The notes: generated by a model not told the origin, from the letters alone. Shown: positions 1 to 7,412, counted from the first letter of the stretch. The stretch is 15,344 nucleotides of DNA from a bacterium (GCA_025774615.1 JALGVQ010000081.1:1-15344), one strand, 5' to 3'. Numbers and translations are program-made.

Positions 1-218
<218 letters not shown>

Positions 219-1400
219 TTATGAGCCGAGTGGCTTGAGGGCTTCGAACAGCGAAGTGTAAATCAAGGCCAGATTGACGAATCTGTCAACCTCACCACGG
301 GCGGCTATGACTGCTTCAAGGGCTTCAACACCAGCGCCTGCCGTTGCCCCCGCTCCTATCGAACGGAGGAGTACATCCTGATCGGGATTCATGAGAGGCA
401 CATCACTTCCCGCCTGGATGACGGCCACATCTCTCGTGAGGCTGAGCAGTTCATCCAGTACCTGGCGGGCGGTTACCTGGGCTCCCCCACCACTCTTGAA
501 GGTATGACCCGCGGCCCATTTGAGCGCCTGGGGACTGCGCCCGTCGATCACCCAGGAGAGAATCTGAAGCGCCTCATCTCTGGCCGGAATGCCTCCCTCG
601 GATATCGCGATAGCCCGCTTGAGACTTCCCCGGGCCAGTGCCGCGCAGTCGAATTCCTCAGAGAGTGTGAATCCCTCATCTCTCAGCCAGGTCACGATGG
701 TGTCGTGAGGAAGGGGACCGAAATGGATCGTCCGGCAGCGGGAACGTACCGTCGACAGGAGCGCGTCAGGTCGATTCGTCGTGAGGATGAAGAGGGAATG
801 GTCGGGGGGCTCTTCCAGTGACTTCAGAAGCGCGTTCTGTGCCTCCTCCCGCATCAGTTCGGCTTCACGGAAGATGATCACCCTCTTACCCCCCTCGACC
901 GGGGCATACGCGAGCTGACGGGTAACTGCCCTGACGTCGGCTATCCCGATTGACAGGTTGCTGCCACCGATCTCCGGGTCGCGATAGGGGTGTTCAGCCT
1001 TGAAGGCCAGTGCTTCGGTCGGATCGGCCGGATCGGCCGGCTTCGATCTCGGGCGCGGCAGCGGCATTCTCACGATGACGTCCGGGTGAGTGTAAGCCGC
1101 GATCCGGCGGCAGGCATGGCAGGTATCACAGCCTCCCAATACCCCTTTGAAGAGGCCGGTATCACTCTGGCCGGTATCACCCTGATCCGACGTCTCAGAT
1201 TCACTCGCTCCAAAAAGGTCGGCAACCGGCTCACCACCCGGGCTGCAGTTCAGCGTCTTCGCGAATTCCAGCGCCGCTTCCTCCTTACCCGTCCCGTGGG
1301 GACCGACAAAAAGAAACGCGGGCGGTATCTCACCTCCTGAGAGGGCTTGCTCAAGCAGTTTTCTTGCTCTCTTCTGATCGAGCAGATGACCGGCACTCAC
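219..1400 (-). CDS. holB: DNA polymerase III subunit delta' (clamp-loader subunit)
   Basis: Predicted delta' subunit of the clamp loader, the AAA+ complex that loads the beta sliding clamp; 393 aa, somewhat longer than the E. coli protein (about 334). Seen: a P-loop-like GPHGTGKE at 33-40 in which Glu replaces the usual Ser/Thr after Lys, four zinc-module cysteines (C52, C91, C94, C97), a degenerate Walker B region (REAE instead of DExx), the ALLKSLEEPP stretch near residue 190, and the SRC motif. The degenerate ATPase residues favour delta' over DnaX. Between C52 and C91 there are 38 residues where E. coli has about 8; this insertion is rich in Gly, Ser, Asp and Thr and is coded partly by a short tandem DNA repeat. 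A second Pro/Ala-rich stretch (PADPADP) follows the zinc module. The start is GTG at 1400, overlapping the envC-like stop as GTGA. Confidence 0.9.
   Translation of the reverse strand: MSAGHLLDQKRARKLLEQALSGGEIPPAFLFVGPHGTGKEEAALEFAKTLNCSPGGEPVADLFGASESETSDQGDTGQSDTGLFKGVLGGCDTCHACRRIAAYTHPDVIVRMPLPRPRSKPADPADPTEALAFKAEHPYRDPEIGGSNLSIGIADVRAVTRQLAYAPVEGGKRVIIFREAELMREEAQNALLKSLEEPPDHSLFILTTNRPDALLSTVRSRCRTIHFGPLPHDTIVTWLRDEGFTLSEEFDCAALARGSLKRAIAISEGGIPARDEALQILSWVIDGRSPQALKWAAGHTFKSGGGAQVTARQVLDELLSLTRDVAVIQAGSDVPLMNPDQDVLLRSIGAGATAGAGVEALEAVIAARGEVDRFVNLALIYTSLFEALKPLGS
1021..1038. repeat. Two 9-bp tandem units inside holB
   Basis: The plus-strand unit ggatcggcc occurs twice in perfect tandem, in frame with holB, and codes for the Pro-Ala-Asp-Pro-Ala-Asp-Pro stretch. 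The length is a multiple of three, so copy-number change would keep the frame. It may be simple replication slippage in a tolerant linker. Confidence 0.7.
1154..1183. repeat. Two 15-bp tandem units inside the holB zinc-module insertion
   Basis: On the plus strand ggccggtatcactct is followed directly by ggccggtatcaccct, matching at 14 of 15 bases. In the holB frame this gives repeated Asp-Thr-Gly-containing pentapeptides between zinc cysteines C52 and C91. The 15-bp period keeps the reading frame, so the insertion probably grew by local duplication. Confidence 0.8.
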
Positions 1401-2626
1401 CGGGTACCACCCAGCCAGGGGGCAGGATCGACCGAATTACCCGAGATGGAGATCATGAAACGCATGAGGTATCCGGCTTCCTCACCTGCAACCGGAGGCA
1501 TATCTGTCCCCACAGTCGCCATGGCAAAACCGGCGAATACAGGATCACCCTTCCCCACCTGAGGGTCTTTTGCGTTTGTGTACACCGTCGCGTAATCGTC
1601 GCCGTGATCGAGGATGATCACCGTCCCGAGAAAATTCAGCCAGCCGATATGGATCACTTCGCCATTATGAACGGCAAGAATGGAGGTATTCGGGCTGGGA
1701 GCCAGAATATCTATCCCCGGAGTGTTGGTCACGGTGTTGTCTCTGCCCTGCTGTCGGCCGAATCCCCGGACGACTGTTCCCGGACTTGAAAGCGGCCACG
1801 GTAAACTGCCTCGCATCTCCGCGAATCCGCCCAACTCGATAGGCGCACTCAACCCGCGTTCTGCACGCAGTTGCCTCGCTGCCTCGGCTGCGGCCTGCAT
1901 CTGGGCGATCTGTTGAGTCAGTTGACTCAGTTCCTCTTGCCTCTGATCCTGGTACTCCCTCATCTTCACAATGTCACTTGAGATCACTTCCAGTAATGTC
2001 TGCGCCTCCTGCCGCTTGTTCCGCAGGTTGTTGCGGGCCGCCCGTTGTTCGGTCCGACTCTGCTGCTGCTGGTTGAGCGAGCGAGTCACCTCTGCACGTT
2101 TCTGTATGCGGAGGTCGCGTATTTCACCTAATCGTTCTACATCTTCCCTTTGTCGGTTGGCGAGGATCGTCACTCCCTTGAGACGCTTGATTCCGTCGGT
2201 GAAGGATTCACTCCCGAGCACGATCTCCAGTGGCCGGCGACGACCATGCTTGTACAGCCCGACTATATACGCGGCCACGGCATCATCGAGCGTATCCATG
2301 TCGACGTCGAGTTCTGCGATCTCTTCCTGCAATTGCGAGGCCTCAGCGGAACTGGTGCGAATCTGGCGGGTGAGTGTGTTGATGAGTTGCTCAGAGGCGG
2401 ATATCTGGGTACCCAGCTCATTCAGAAACTCTGCCTGCCGGTTCTCATCCTGCGAGAGCTGATCTGCCCGAATCCTGGCATCCTCGATCTCCTTCTGGAG
2501 TTCTGCTTTGCGCCGTTCGAGATTCGAGATCTGTGGTGGCTGTTGCGGATGGACCCACGACACCATGCTCAGCAGCAGCAGAGTGCTGAGGAGAGTGATC
2601 GTCCGTTTCCGCGCTGCGATCTGCAC
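1397..2626 (-). CDS. envC: EnvC-like murein hydrolase activator with degenerate LytM domain
   Basis: Predicted periplasmic activator of cell-wall amidases, working with FtsEX at the division septum; 409 aa. Seen: a basic N-terminus and hydrophobic segment (residues 7-25) as a signal sequence, with no clean cleavage site; two long charged, Gln/Glu/Arg-rich coiled-coil regions (about 33-118 and 155-255); and a C-terminal M23/LytM fold (about 275-405) ending in Pro-Trp-Leu-Gly as in E. coli EnvC. The zinc ligands of active M23 peptidases are lost: the HxxxD His is Thr302 (Asp306 remains), and the HxH pair is Leu387 and Arg389. That matches EnvC-type proteins, which activate amidases rather than cut. 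The start is GTG at 2626, one base after the ftsX stop, with GGAGG six bases upstream. An upstream in-frame start at 2824 lies wholly inside ftsX and would delay the signal sequence, so I reject it. Confidence 0.88.
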   Translation of the reverse strand: MQIAARKRTITLLSTLLLLSMVSWVHPQQPPQISNLERRKAELQKEIEDARIRADQLSQDENRQAEFLNELGTQISASEQLINTLTRQIRTSSAEASQLQEEIAELDVDMDTLDDAVAAYIVGLYKHGRRRPLEIVLGSESFTDGIKRLKGVTILANRQREDVERLGEIRDLRIQKRAEVTRSLNQQQQSRTEQRAARNNLRNKRQEAQTLLEVISSDIVKMREYQDQRQEELSQLTQQIAQMQAAAEAARQLRAERGLSAPIELGGFAEMRGSLPWPLSSPGTVVRGFGRQQGRDNTVTNTPGIDILAPSPNTSILAVHNGEVIHIGWLNFLGTVIILDHGDDYATVYTNAKDPQVGKGDPVFAGFAMATVGTDMPPVAGEEAGYLMRFMISISGNSVDPAPWLGGTR

Positions 2627-2627
2627 C

Positions 2628-3461
2628 CTACACCTCCAGGAACTGCTTGATGCTGACCTGACTGCCGATGCCACCGAGCGCCGCGCCCATGGCAAGCATC
2701 GCTCCGCATACGCCAGTGGGGAGAAAGACGACCCCCGCGAGACCGGGCTGCACATAACCATAGATACCGAAGAGGATGAGAAGCGCGAACCCCGCTCCGG
2801 CGAATCCCTGAATGGTCCCCTCAATGAAGAAGGGGAGTTTCACAAACCCGTCTGTCGCTCCTACCAGCTTCATGATCTCTATGGCGTCACGGCGGGCCCA
2901 CACAGTGAGCTTGACCGTATTGCCGATGACAAACACGCTCGCCAGGCTCACCACGAGACCTATCAGGATACTCAACGCCGTGAGCGCAAGGATCAGCCGG
3001 TCGAGTCTATCAGCCCAGCTCTTCCCCCAGACCACCTCATTCACACCTTCCATCGGTGTGATGCCGGCTGCTACTGTCTCCGCGCCGCTCCCGGTCCGCT
3101 GGCTCTCGATCAGGGTCACGAGCAGGGATGCCGGCAGGGGATTCTCATCGCCGTATTCCGCGGCAAACCGCTCTCTGGCCTGATCCTTCGAGATGTAGCG
3201 CACCGATTCCACACCGGGAATCGTCGCTATCTCCGCCCTGAGCAATGACAGGGCCTCCCCTTCCACATCCTCTTCGAGGTACGCTTCAACATCGACCTTG
3301 GCCTGTACCTCCAGAAGCGCTCCCCGGACGTTGTAGGTTACCACCAGGAAGAGACCGAACACCATCAGCGAGAGGGCAATGGTTCCTACCGATACGGTGG
3401 TCATCAGGGGAACACGCCGCATGGAACGGATCGCTTCAACCATGGCGTAGCCGAAGTTCAC
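2628..3461 (-). CDS. ftsX: Cell division protein FtsX (membrane part of FtsEX)
   Basis: Inner-membrane partner of FtsE. FtsEX uses ATP to control septal peptidoglycan hydrolysis by recruiting and switching on an EnvC-type activator, rather than moving a substrate. At 277 aa it is short compared with E. coli FtsX (352 aa), lacking most of the long cytoplasmic N-terminus. Seen: a first membrane helix at about 20-43, an extracytoplasmic domain at about 50-160 containing the usual VEAYL and ISKDQA stretches, then three more hydrophobic helices (about 158-180, 213-237, 243-265). The cytoplasmic loop between helices 2 and 3 carries RRDAIEIMKLVGAT, typical of FtsX. The start is GTG at 3461, overlapping the ftsE stop as GTGA, with GGAGG nine bases upstream. 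The envC-like gene directly follows, giving an ftsE-ftsX-envC order that fits a functional unit. Confidence 0.95.
   Translation of the reverse strand: MNFGYAMVEAIRSMRRVPLMTTVSVGTIALSLMVFGLFLVVTYNVRGALLEVQAKVDVEAYLEEDVEGEALSLLRAEIATIPGVESVRYISKDQARERFAAEYGDENPLPASLLVTLIESQRTGSGAETVAAGITPMEGVNEVVWGKSWADRLDRLILALTALSILIGLVVSLASVFVIGNTVKLTVWARRDAIEIMKLVGATDGFVKLPFFIEGTIQGFAGAGFALLILFGIYGYVQPGLAGVVFLPTGVCGAMLAMGAALGGIGSQVSIKQFLEV
2633..2637 (-). promoter_or_regulatory. Ribosome binding site for the envC-like gene
   Basis: A GGAGG sequence on the minus strand sits six bases before the GTG at 2626, inside the last codons of ftsX. It decides the start in favour of this GTG over the longer upstream reading frame. 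Confidence 0.8.
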
Positions 3462-4135
3462 GATATCTCTCCTCCGGTCTCACCCGTAAGCCTGCCGTCG
3501 GCCAGATGTATCCGCCTGGACTGCAGATTCTCCAGAAGCGGGAGGTTATGCGTCGCCATGAGGATCGCGGTGCCCTGGTAGTTCACCTGCTGAAAAAGGT
3601 CCACGATTCCCTGCCCGACTTCCAGATCGAGATTGCCGGTCGGTTCGTCGGCCAGCAGCAGGATCGGCTCGTTCACGATCGCCCGCGCAAGAGCGACACG
3701 CTGCTGCTCGCCACCCGAGAGTTCATGCGGAAATGAGTCCCGTTTATGTCCGAGACCCACCTTGGTAAGAGCGCGCACCACACTCTTGCGGACCTCCCGC
3801 TGAGGGCGCCCGGTGACGTGGAGTGCAAAGGAGACGTTCTCGTACGCGGTTCGCTCCCTGAGCAGCTTGAAGTCCTGGAAGAGGACTCCGATTTTCCGGC
3901 GAAGGTGGGGTATTTCCCGACGTTTGATCTGGTCGGATGAATAACCCTCAACGATCACCTGACCACTGGTCGGGCGCTCCTCCATATAGATCAGTCTCAT
4001 CAGAGTGGATTTACCCGATCCGGTCCTGCCGGTCAGGCAGACGAAATCCCCCCGATCGATCTGCAGGGTGACTTCGTTCAGGACCTCCAGTGTTTCATAG
4101 CGCTTCGATACGTTATACATCTGCAGGAGAGACAT
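3458..4135 (-). CDS. ftsE: Cell division ATP-binding protein FtsE
   Basis: Cytoplasmic ATPase of the FtsEX complex, which links the divisome to cell-wall hydrolysis; 225 aa, the normal family length. Seen: Walker A GRTGSGKS at 36-43, Q-loop Gln87, ABC signature LSGGEQQR starting at 139, Walker B ILLLADE at 158-164 followed by PTGNLD, and the switch His196 in THN. The segment [11 protein letters not shown]-like at 82-92 (here [11 protein letters not shown]) is characteristic of FtsE within the ABC superfamily. I use the first ATG at 4135; a second ATG five codons later would remove part of the first strand. No strong Shine-Dalgarno sequence precedes it. It is the first gene after the only sizeable gap in the window, so a promoter may lie just upstream, and it overlaps ftsX by four bases. 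Confidence 0.96.
   Translation of the reverse strand: MSLLQMYNVSKRYETLEVLNEVTLQIDRGDFVCLTGRTGSGKSTLMRLIYMEERPTSGQVIVEGYSSDQIKRREIPHLRRKIGVLFQDFKLLRERTAYENVSFALHVTGRPQREVRKSVVRALTKVGLGHKRDSFPHELSGGEQQRVALARAIVNEPILLLADEPTGNLDLEVGQGIVDLFQQVNYQGTAILMATHNLPLLENLQSRRIHLADGRLTGETGGEIS
3471..3475 (-). promoter_or_regulatory. Ribosome binding site for ftsX
   Basis: A GGAGG sequence on the minus strand lies nine bases before the GTG start at 3461, within the last codons of ftsE. It supports the non-ATG start for ftsX. Confidence 0.75.
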
Positions 4136-4223
4136 TATGGCGTGCCGTATTCCATTCAGCAGGGTTTCACAGTCAGTGAACCGATGTACTCAAATCAAAC
4201 CATGAGACCGACACGAACGGGAA
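4136..4223. other. 88-bp pdxA-ftsE intergenic gap
   Basis: The longest stretch without a gene in the window. Read on the minus strand it is more AT-rich than its flanks. I could not find a convincing -35/-10 pair, a sigma-54 -24/-12 pair, or a GC hairpin followed by a T run. It contains one imperfect inverted repeat, listed separately. It is still the most likely site for a separate ftsEX promoter because almost all other junctions overlap. Confidence 0.6.
4163..4182. repeat. Imperfect inverted repeat in the pdxA-ftsE gap
   Basis: On the plus strand ggtttcac-agtca-gtgaacc forms arms with a perfect TTCAC/GTGAA core that extends to GGTT/AACC with one bulged base, around a 5-base centre. It lies about 28 bases upstream of the ftsE ATG. 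It could be an operator or a weak RNA hairpin in the leader; there is no T run, so it does not look like an intrinsic terminator. Confidence 0.5.
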
Positions 4224-5213
4224 TCAGTCGGCTCCCCTGCCTGACAGAAGCCGTTCCGCAAGCAGGGCTGCTTCAACCGTAGCATCCTCGGAAGCTGAGC
4301 CGGTACCGGCAATATCGAAGGCGGTACCATGATCGGGGGAGGTGCGGACCACCGGTAATCCCAGTGTGACATTCACACCCTTGCCGGCTGCTTCCATCTT
4401 CACCGGGATGAGACCCTGATCGTGATATGGTGCCACGACGGCGTCGAAGGTCTCCCACTGCCGCCGGCCGAAGAAGGCGTCGGCGCTGAACGGCCCGGAG
4501 ACCAGGATTCCCCGGCCTCCAGCTGTCTCGATCGCCGGTCCCAGGATATCTCTCTCCTCGGCTCCCCTCTCCCCATCGAATCCTCCGTGTGGGTTGAGCG
4601 CCAGCATGGCGATCTCCGGATTGTCGATCCCGAACCGTTGTGAGAGTCCATCAGCCAGTATATGGAGACGCTCGACTATTCCCTCCGGGGTCAGGGACGA
4701 GGTTACCTGCATAAGGGGCAGGTGGGTACTCAGCAGGGCCACCCGCAAGCGGCCTCCCACAAGGAGCATCACAGGGGTCTTTACTTCAAATCGTCTTGCG
4801 AACCATTCGGTGAGTCCGGGTACGTCGAACCCGGCGTCGTGAAGACCCTGCTTGTTGACAGGGCCTGTCACCACAGCGGTCGATTGTGGTGAGGATCCGA
4901 GGATATCCGCTGCCGTTTCCAGGCAGGAGAGTGCCAGTTCCGCTCCCTCTGGCGAGGATTGTCCTGAGAAGAGTACCTCAGGCGCGAGAACCCCTGTCCC
5001 ACCTGTATCGGGAGGGACGATTTCCACGTTCAGATCGGAAGGAGGAGAGAGATCGAGCCTGTCGGCGGCCGTTTCCCAGAGTATTTCAGGACCAACCAGG
5101 GTTATAGATCTCGGGGCGCTGTTCGCGAGGATCGTGACAGCTTTGAGTACAACCTCCGGACCGATGCCTGCCGGATCACCGGGCGTGAACAGCAGCCGCC
5201 GGGGTTGGTCCAT
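4224..5213 (-). CDS. pdxA: 4-hydroxythreonine-4-phosphate dehydrogenase (PdxA)
   Basis: NAD-dependent enzyme of the DXP-dependent pyridoxal phosphate pathway, oxidising 4-phosphohydroxy-L-threonine in the cytoplasm; 329 aa, the same length as E. coli PdxA. Seen: N-terminal TPGDPAGIGPE (10-20), metal ligands His164 (STHLP), His209 (LNPHGG) and His264 (YHDQG), and substrate residues Lys272, Asn281 and Arg290. These match E. coli H166, H211, H266, K274, N283 and R292 with a constant offset of two. The residue matching substrate-binding His136 is Leu134, within PGLTE where PGHTE is usual; Thr135 is kept. I start at the ATG at 5213, one base after the surA stop; the longer frame from 5351 overlaps surA and adds 46 residues of unrelated sequence. 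No Shine-Dalgarno sequence is seen, so translation is probably coupled to surA. A PdxA-like paralogue with altered substrate cannot be excluded. Confidence 0.92.
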   Translation of the reverse strand: MDQPRRLLFTPGDPAGIGPEVVLKAVTILANSAPRSITLVGPEILWETAADRLDLSPPSDLNVEIVPPDTGGTGVLAPEVLFSGQSSPEGAELALSCLETAADILGSSPQSTAVVTGPVNKQGLHDAGFDVPGLTEWFARRFEVKTPVMLLVGGRLRVALLSTHLPLMQVTSSLTPEGIVERLHILADGLSQRFGIDNPEIAMLALNPHGGFDGERGAEERDILGPAIETAGGRGILVSGPFSADAFFGRRQWETFDAVVAPYHDQGLIPVKMEAAGKGVNVTLGLPVVRTSPDHGTAFDIAGTGSASEDATVEAALLAERLLSGRGAD

Positions 5214-5214
5214 C

Positions 5215-6534
5215 TTACTGTGGAGGTTTGATTTCGATGTAGGTACGGGAACGCAACTCCCGCAGCCACTCAGCGGCAGCATCCTGCTGCTGCAGGCTGT
5301 GAATATAGAGCTGAACAGTAGAAAAATCGTACTGAAGCACCAGGTCGGCATTCACCTTGTCGACTGCAAGCAGCTGGAGAATATGGACTCCCTCCGGAGC
5401 CTCCAGGGGTTCGGTCCATTCACCCGGTTCGATCGCCTCCAGGGCCTGGAACCATTCGTAGGGAATCCCCGCGTCCGGGTTGAATACATTCGGCAGGAGT
5501 GCATAATACCCGCGTTCGCTGACCGCTGACTCCGCGTCGCTGAACTGTACCGCAACATCTTCGAACGGTTCACCGCCAGCCAGCGCATTTTCGATCAATC
5601 CGATTTTATCCGCGAGCGCTTCCTTTATCCCGACTCCCGCTATGAGGATGTGCCGGGAATGAGCGTTATCCTGGTCACGAGAAAGTACCTGTACAAGATG
5701 CCAGCCGAACTGGCTCTGGATCGGTTCGGAGACCTCTCCTATCGGGAGGCTCCAGACAGCGTCATCGATGCTTGGAACGAAATTTCCGCGGGGAGCGCTC
5801 CCGAGGTCACCCCCGAGCGGCCGGCTGCCGGGGTCGGCGGAATGCTCACGGGCAACCGCTGCAAAGTCCTCACCATCCTCCACGATCCGTCGGCGAAGCA
5901 TTGCGATCACCTCCAGCCCCAGGGCATCGGTGTCAAGATCCTCAGGCTTCTTCAGAAAGATATTCCTGAGGATCATGAGTTCATCGCTCACTTCCAGAAG
6001 AAATTCCTCCGCCTGCCTCCTCGAGATCTGCCCCGGTCGCCAGTCAAGCTGCTGCAACATGCGGGCCTGCAGGAGGTCCTTCTCGGCCAGCGTCCGTCTT
6101 CGGTTCCGAAGCTCCTGTTCGGTGATCCCTTCGGCCTGAAGCTGCTGCAGGAAATTGGCCTCACCACCCATATTCTGTTTCACCTGCCCGATCCATTCAT
6201 CGATCGACTCTTCCACTTCACTTCGGGAGACAACAATCGAATCGATTCTGGCCTGCTCAACAATGACAGCCCGGTCGATCAGCTGATCCAGAATTGCAGA
6301 CAGGAATTGCGTGCGTTCCTCTTCAGTGAGTGAATTATCCAGGATACCTCTTCCCTGCAGTTCCAGCTGGTACTGCAGGAAGACTTCACTGTTCAGGATT
6401 ATCTCCTCACCCACGATTGCGGCGATACCGTCGATCTCCTGGCGTTCCTGTGCCGAGATCTGCTGCGCATCTGTTCCGGCAGCAGAAACAAGGAAAAGAG
6501 GGAGCAGCAGGAGGATACCGGTCATCGATTTCAT
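5215..6534 (-). CDS. surA: Periplasmic chaperone SurA (parvulin-type peptidyl-prolyl isomerase)
   Basis: Predicted periplasmic chaperone for unfolded outer-membrane proteins; 439 aa, close to E. coli SurA (428 aa). Seen: a signal peptide with hydrophobic core (6-18) and likely cleavage after Ala23 (TDA-QQ); a SurA N-domain at about 28-170 beginning with an IAAIVGEEIILNSE-type strand; a first parvulin domain at about 185-288 (with GGDLGS and FGWHLVQV); a second parvulin domain at about 290-395 (with SRHILI and EGVHILQLL); and a C-terminal helix to about 435. This is the N-P1-P2-C layout of SurA. The ATG at 6534 overlaps the upstream lipoprotein stop as ATGA and has a GGAGG nine bases before it. 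pdxA follows after one base, the same adjacency as in E. coli. It lacks a lipobox, unlike its two upstream relatives. Confidence 0.93.
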   Translation of the reverse strand: MKSMTGILLLLPLFLVSAAGTDAQQISAQERQEIDGIAAIVGEEIILNSEVFLQYQLELQGRGILDNSLTEEERTQFLSAILDQLIDRAVIVEQARIDSIVVSRSEVEESIDEWIGQVKQNMGGEANFLQQLQAEGITEQELRNRRRTLAEKDLLQARMLQQLDWRPGQISRRQAEEFLLEVSDELMILRNIFLKKPEDLDTDALGLEVIAMLRRRIVEDGEDFAAVAREHSADPGSRPLGGDLGSAPRGNFVPSIDDAVWSLPIGEVSEPIQSQFGWHLVQVLSRDQDNAHSRHILIAGVGIKEALADKIGLIENALAGGEPFEDVAVQFSDAESAVSERGYYALLPNVFNPDAGIPYEWFQALEAIEPGEWTEPLEAPEGVHILQLLAVDKVNADLVLQYDFSTVQLYIHSLQQQDAAAEWLRELRSRTYIEIKPPQ

Positions 6535-7412
6535 TGATCAGATCCTCCGCCGATCAAGACAAGCCCGGCTTCCGCATTGATCGAGATACTCGATTGTTCG
6601 AGGAGTCGCCGGAGCAACTCGTCCAGTTTCATCTCCCAGAGATCGGATGTCTGACGCATGATGATCTCGCTCCTGACCTCTTCCAGCGTGCGTGTCGTGC
6701 CGTCCTCCTGGCGATCGGTAACATGTACGAGAGCATAGCTGCCGCCTGCCGGGATCAGACTGCTGAGATTGCTCCTGGTCATCGCGAACACCGCGTCCCC
6801 CAGTTCCTCTCCCAACTCTCGCCGGGTGAGATATTCCGACTCCAGGTCCGCCGCCACTATCCCGAAAGAGGTGTCCCCGACCATTTCGTTGAAGGACCTC
6901 CCCTCAAGGGCAGCGCGCCGTGCATCTTCCCCGTCTGTCAACTCATTGAACCAGAGTATTTCAACAGCGACCTCGGTCTCACTTCGAACAAAGGTCTCCA
7001 GGTTGTTCTGGTAGAATTCCTCGATCTGGCTCTCGGCGATGAAGGGACGCATATCGAGCTCATCCTCAAGAAAGATATCCACCAATATCCCGCGTCGTGC
7101 TTCTGCCACCCGTTTCGCGACCCGATTGTCCCGATCGTATCCCATCGATTCCGCCGCCTGGAAGAGCAGCTCTTCCCGAACCCACTGGTTGATATAATCC
7201 TGCAGATCATCCCGGGTAGAGGTGCGAAGTGTTTCTTCCGGAATGGCGTTCCTGAGGTCTTCAACCGAAAGTGTCGCATCGCCGACCTGCGCAATGACGG
7301 GAGCCGGTGAGGAGTTGCTGCATCCAGCAGTCACCATCAGGACTGCCGTCAGCGCAGTCATCAGAATACCGGCAGTATATGTGCTCTTCTCCGTGTGCTG
7401 ATAGTTTCTCAT
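6531..7412 (-). CDS. SurA/PpiC-family lipoprotein with divergent parvulin domain
   Basis: Probable membrane-anchored periplasmic folding factor; 293 aa. Seen: an N-terminal hydrophobic segment (15-29) ending in a lipobox Val-Thr-Ala-Gly with Cys31 as the lipidated residue; a SurA-type N-domain (about 38-140) starting with VIAQVGDATLSVEDLR; and a region at about 142-235 with parvulin-like order (EVAVEILWF, LGDAVFAM, SYALVHVTDR). The parvulin part is poorly conserved, with no clear GGDLG-type motif, so isomerase activity is doubtful. The first strand closely resembles VIAQVNSIDITMRRLQ in the gene upstream, which points to an old duplication. It overlaps both neighbours as ATGA. There is no strong Shine-Dalgarno sequence. 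It may be a PrsA-like or SurA-like chaperone without catalysis; its clients are unknown. Confidence 0.85.
   Translation of the reverse strand: MRNYQHTEKSTYTAGILMTALTAVLMVTAGCSNSSPAPVIAQVGDATLSVEDLRNAIPEETLRTSTRDDLQDYINQWVREELLFQAAESMGYDRDNRVAKRVAEARRGILVDIFLEDELDMRPFIAESQIEEFYQNNLETFVRSETEVAVEILWFNELTDGEDARRAALEGRSFNEMVGDTSFGIVAADLESEYLTRRELGEELGDAVFAMTRSNLSSLIPAGGSYALVHVTDRQEDGTTRTLEEVRSEIIMRQTSDLWEMKLDELLRRLLEQSSISINAEAGLVLIGGGSDQ
6544..6548 (-). promoter_or_regulatory. Ribosome binding site for surA
   Basis: GGAGG on the minus strand lies nine bases before the surA ATG at 6534, inside the Gly-rich end of the upstream lipoprotein gene. The two upstream chaperone genes have no comparably strong site, so surA may be translated more independently. 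Confidence 0.7.

Noticed and set aside
2627-2824. Longer envC-like reading frame starting at 2824
   Set aside because: It runs inside ftsX, has Ser/Arg-rich shadow composition, and would bury the signal sequence; the GTG at 2626 has a well-placed GGAGG.
2508-3248. Long plus-strand open frames opposite ftsX and the parvulin genes (also 7943-9013 and 10152-11264)
   Set aside because: They are antisense shadows of well-conserved minus-strand genes, caused by GC-rich codon bias, with no recognisable domains.
4135-4155. Six-codon minicistron whose TAA overlaps the ftsE ATG
   Set aside because: It has no ribosome binding site and is short enough to arise by chance; I would need conservation in relatives to believe it.
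4140-4155. GG-N10-GC pattern resembling a sigma-54 promoter in the pdxA-ftsE gap
   Set aside because: Only the invariant dinucleotides match; the TGGCAC and TTGC elements are absent and it almost touches the start codon.
4163-4182. Inverted repeat as a rho-independent terminator for the upstream operon
   Set aside because: The stem is short and bulged, not GC-rich enough, and no T run follows on the minus strand.
5214-5351. Longer pdxA reading frame starting at 5351
   Set aside because: The extra 46 residues lie wholly inside the 3' end of surA and do not resemble PdxA; the ATG at 5213 gives exactly the family length and N-terminus.
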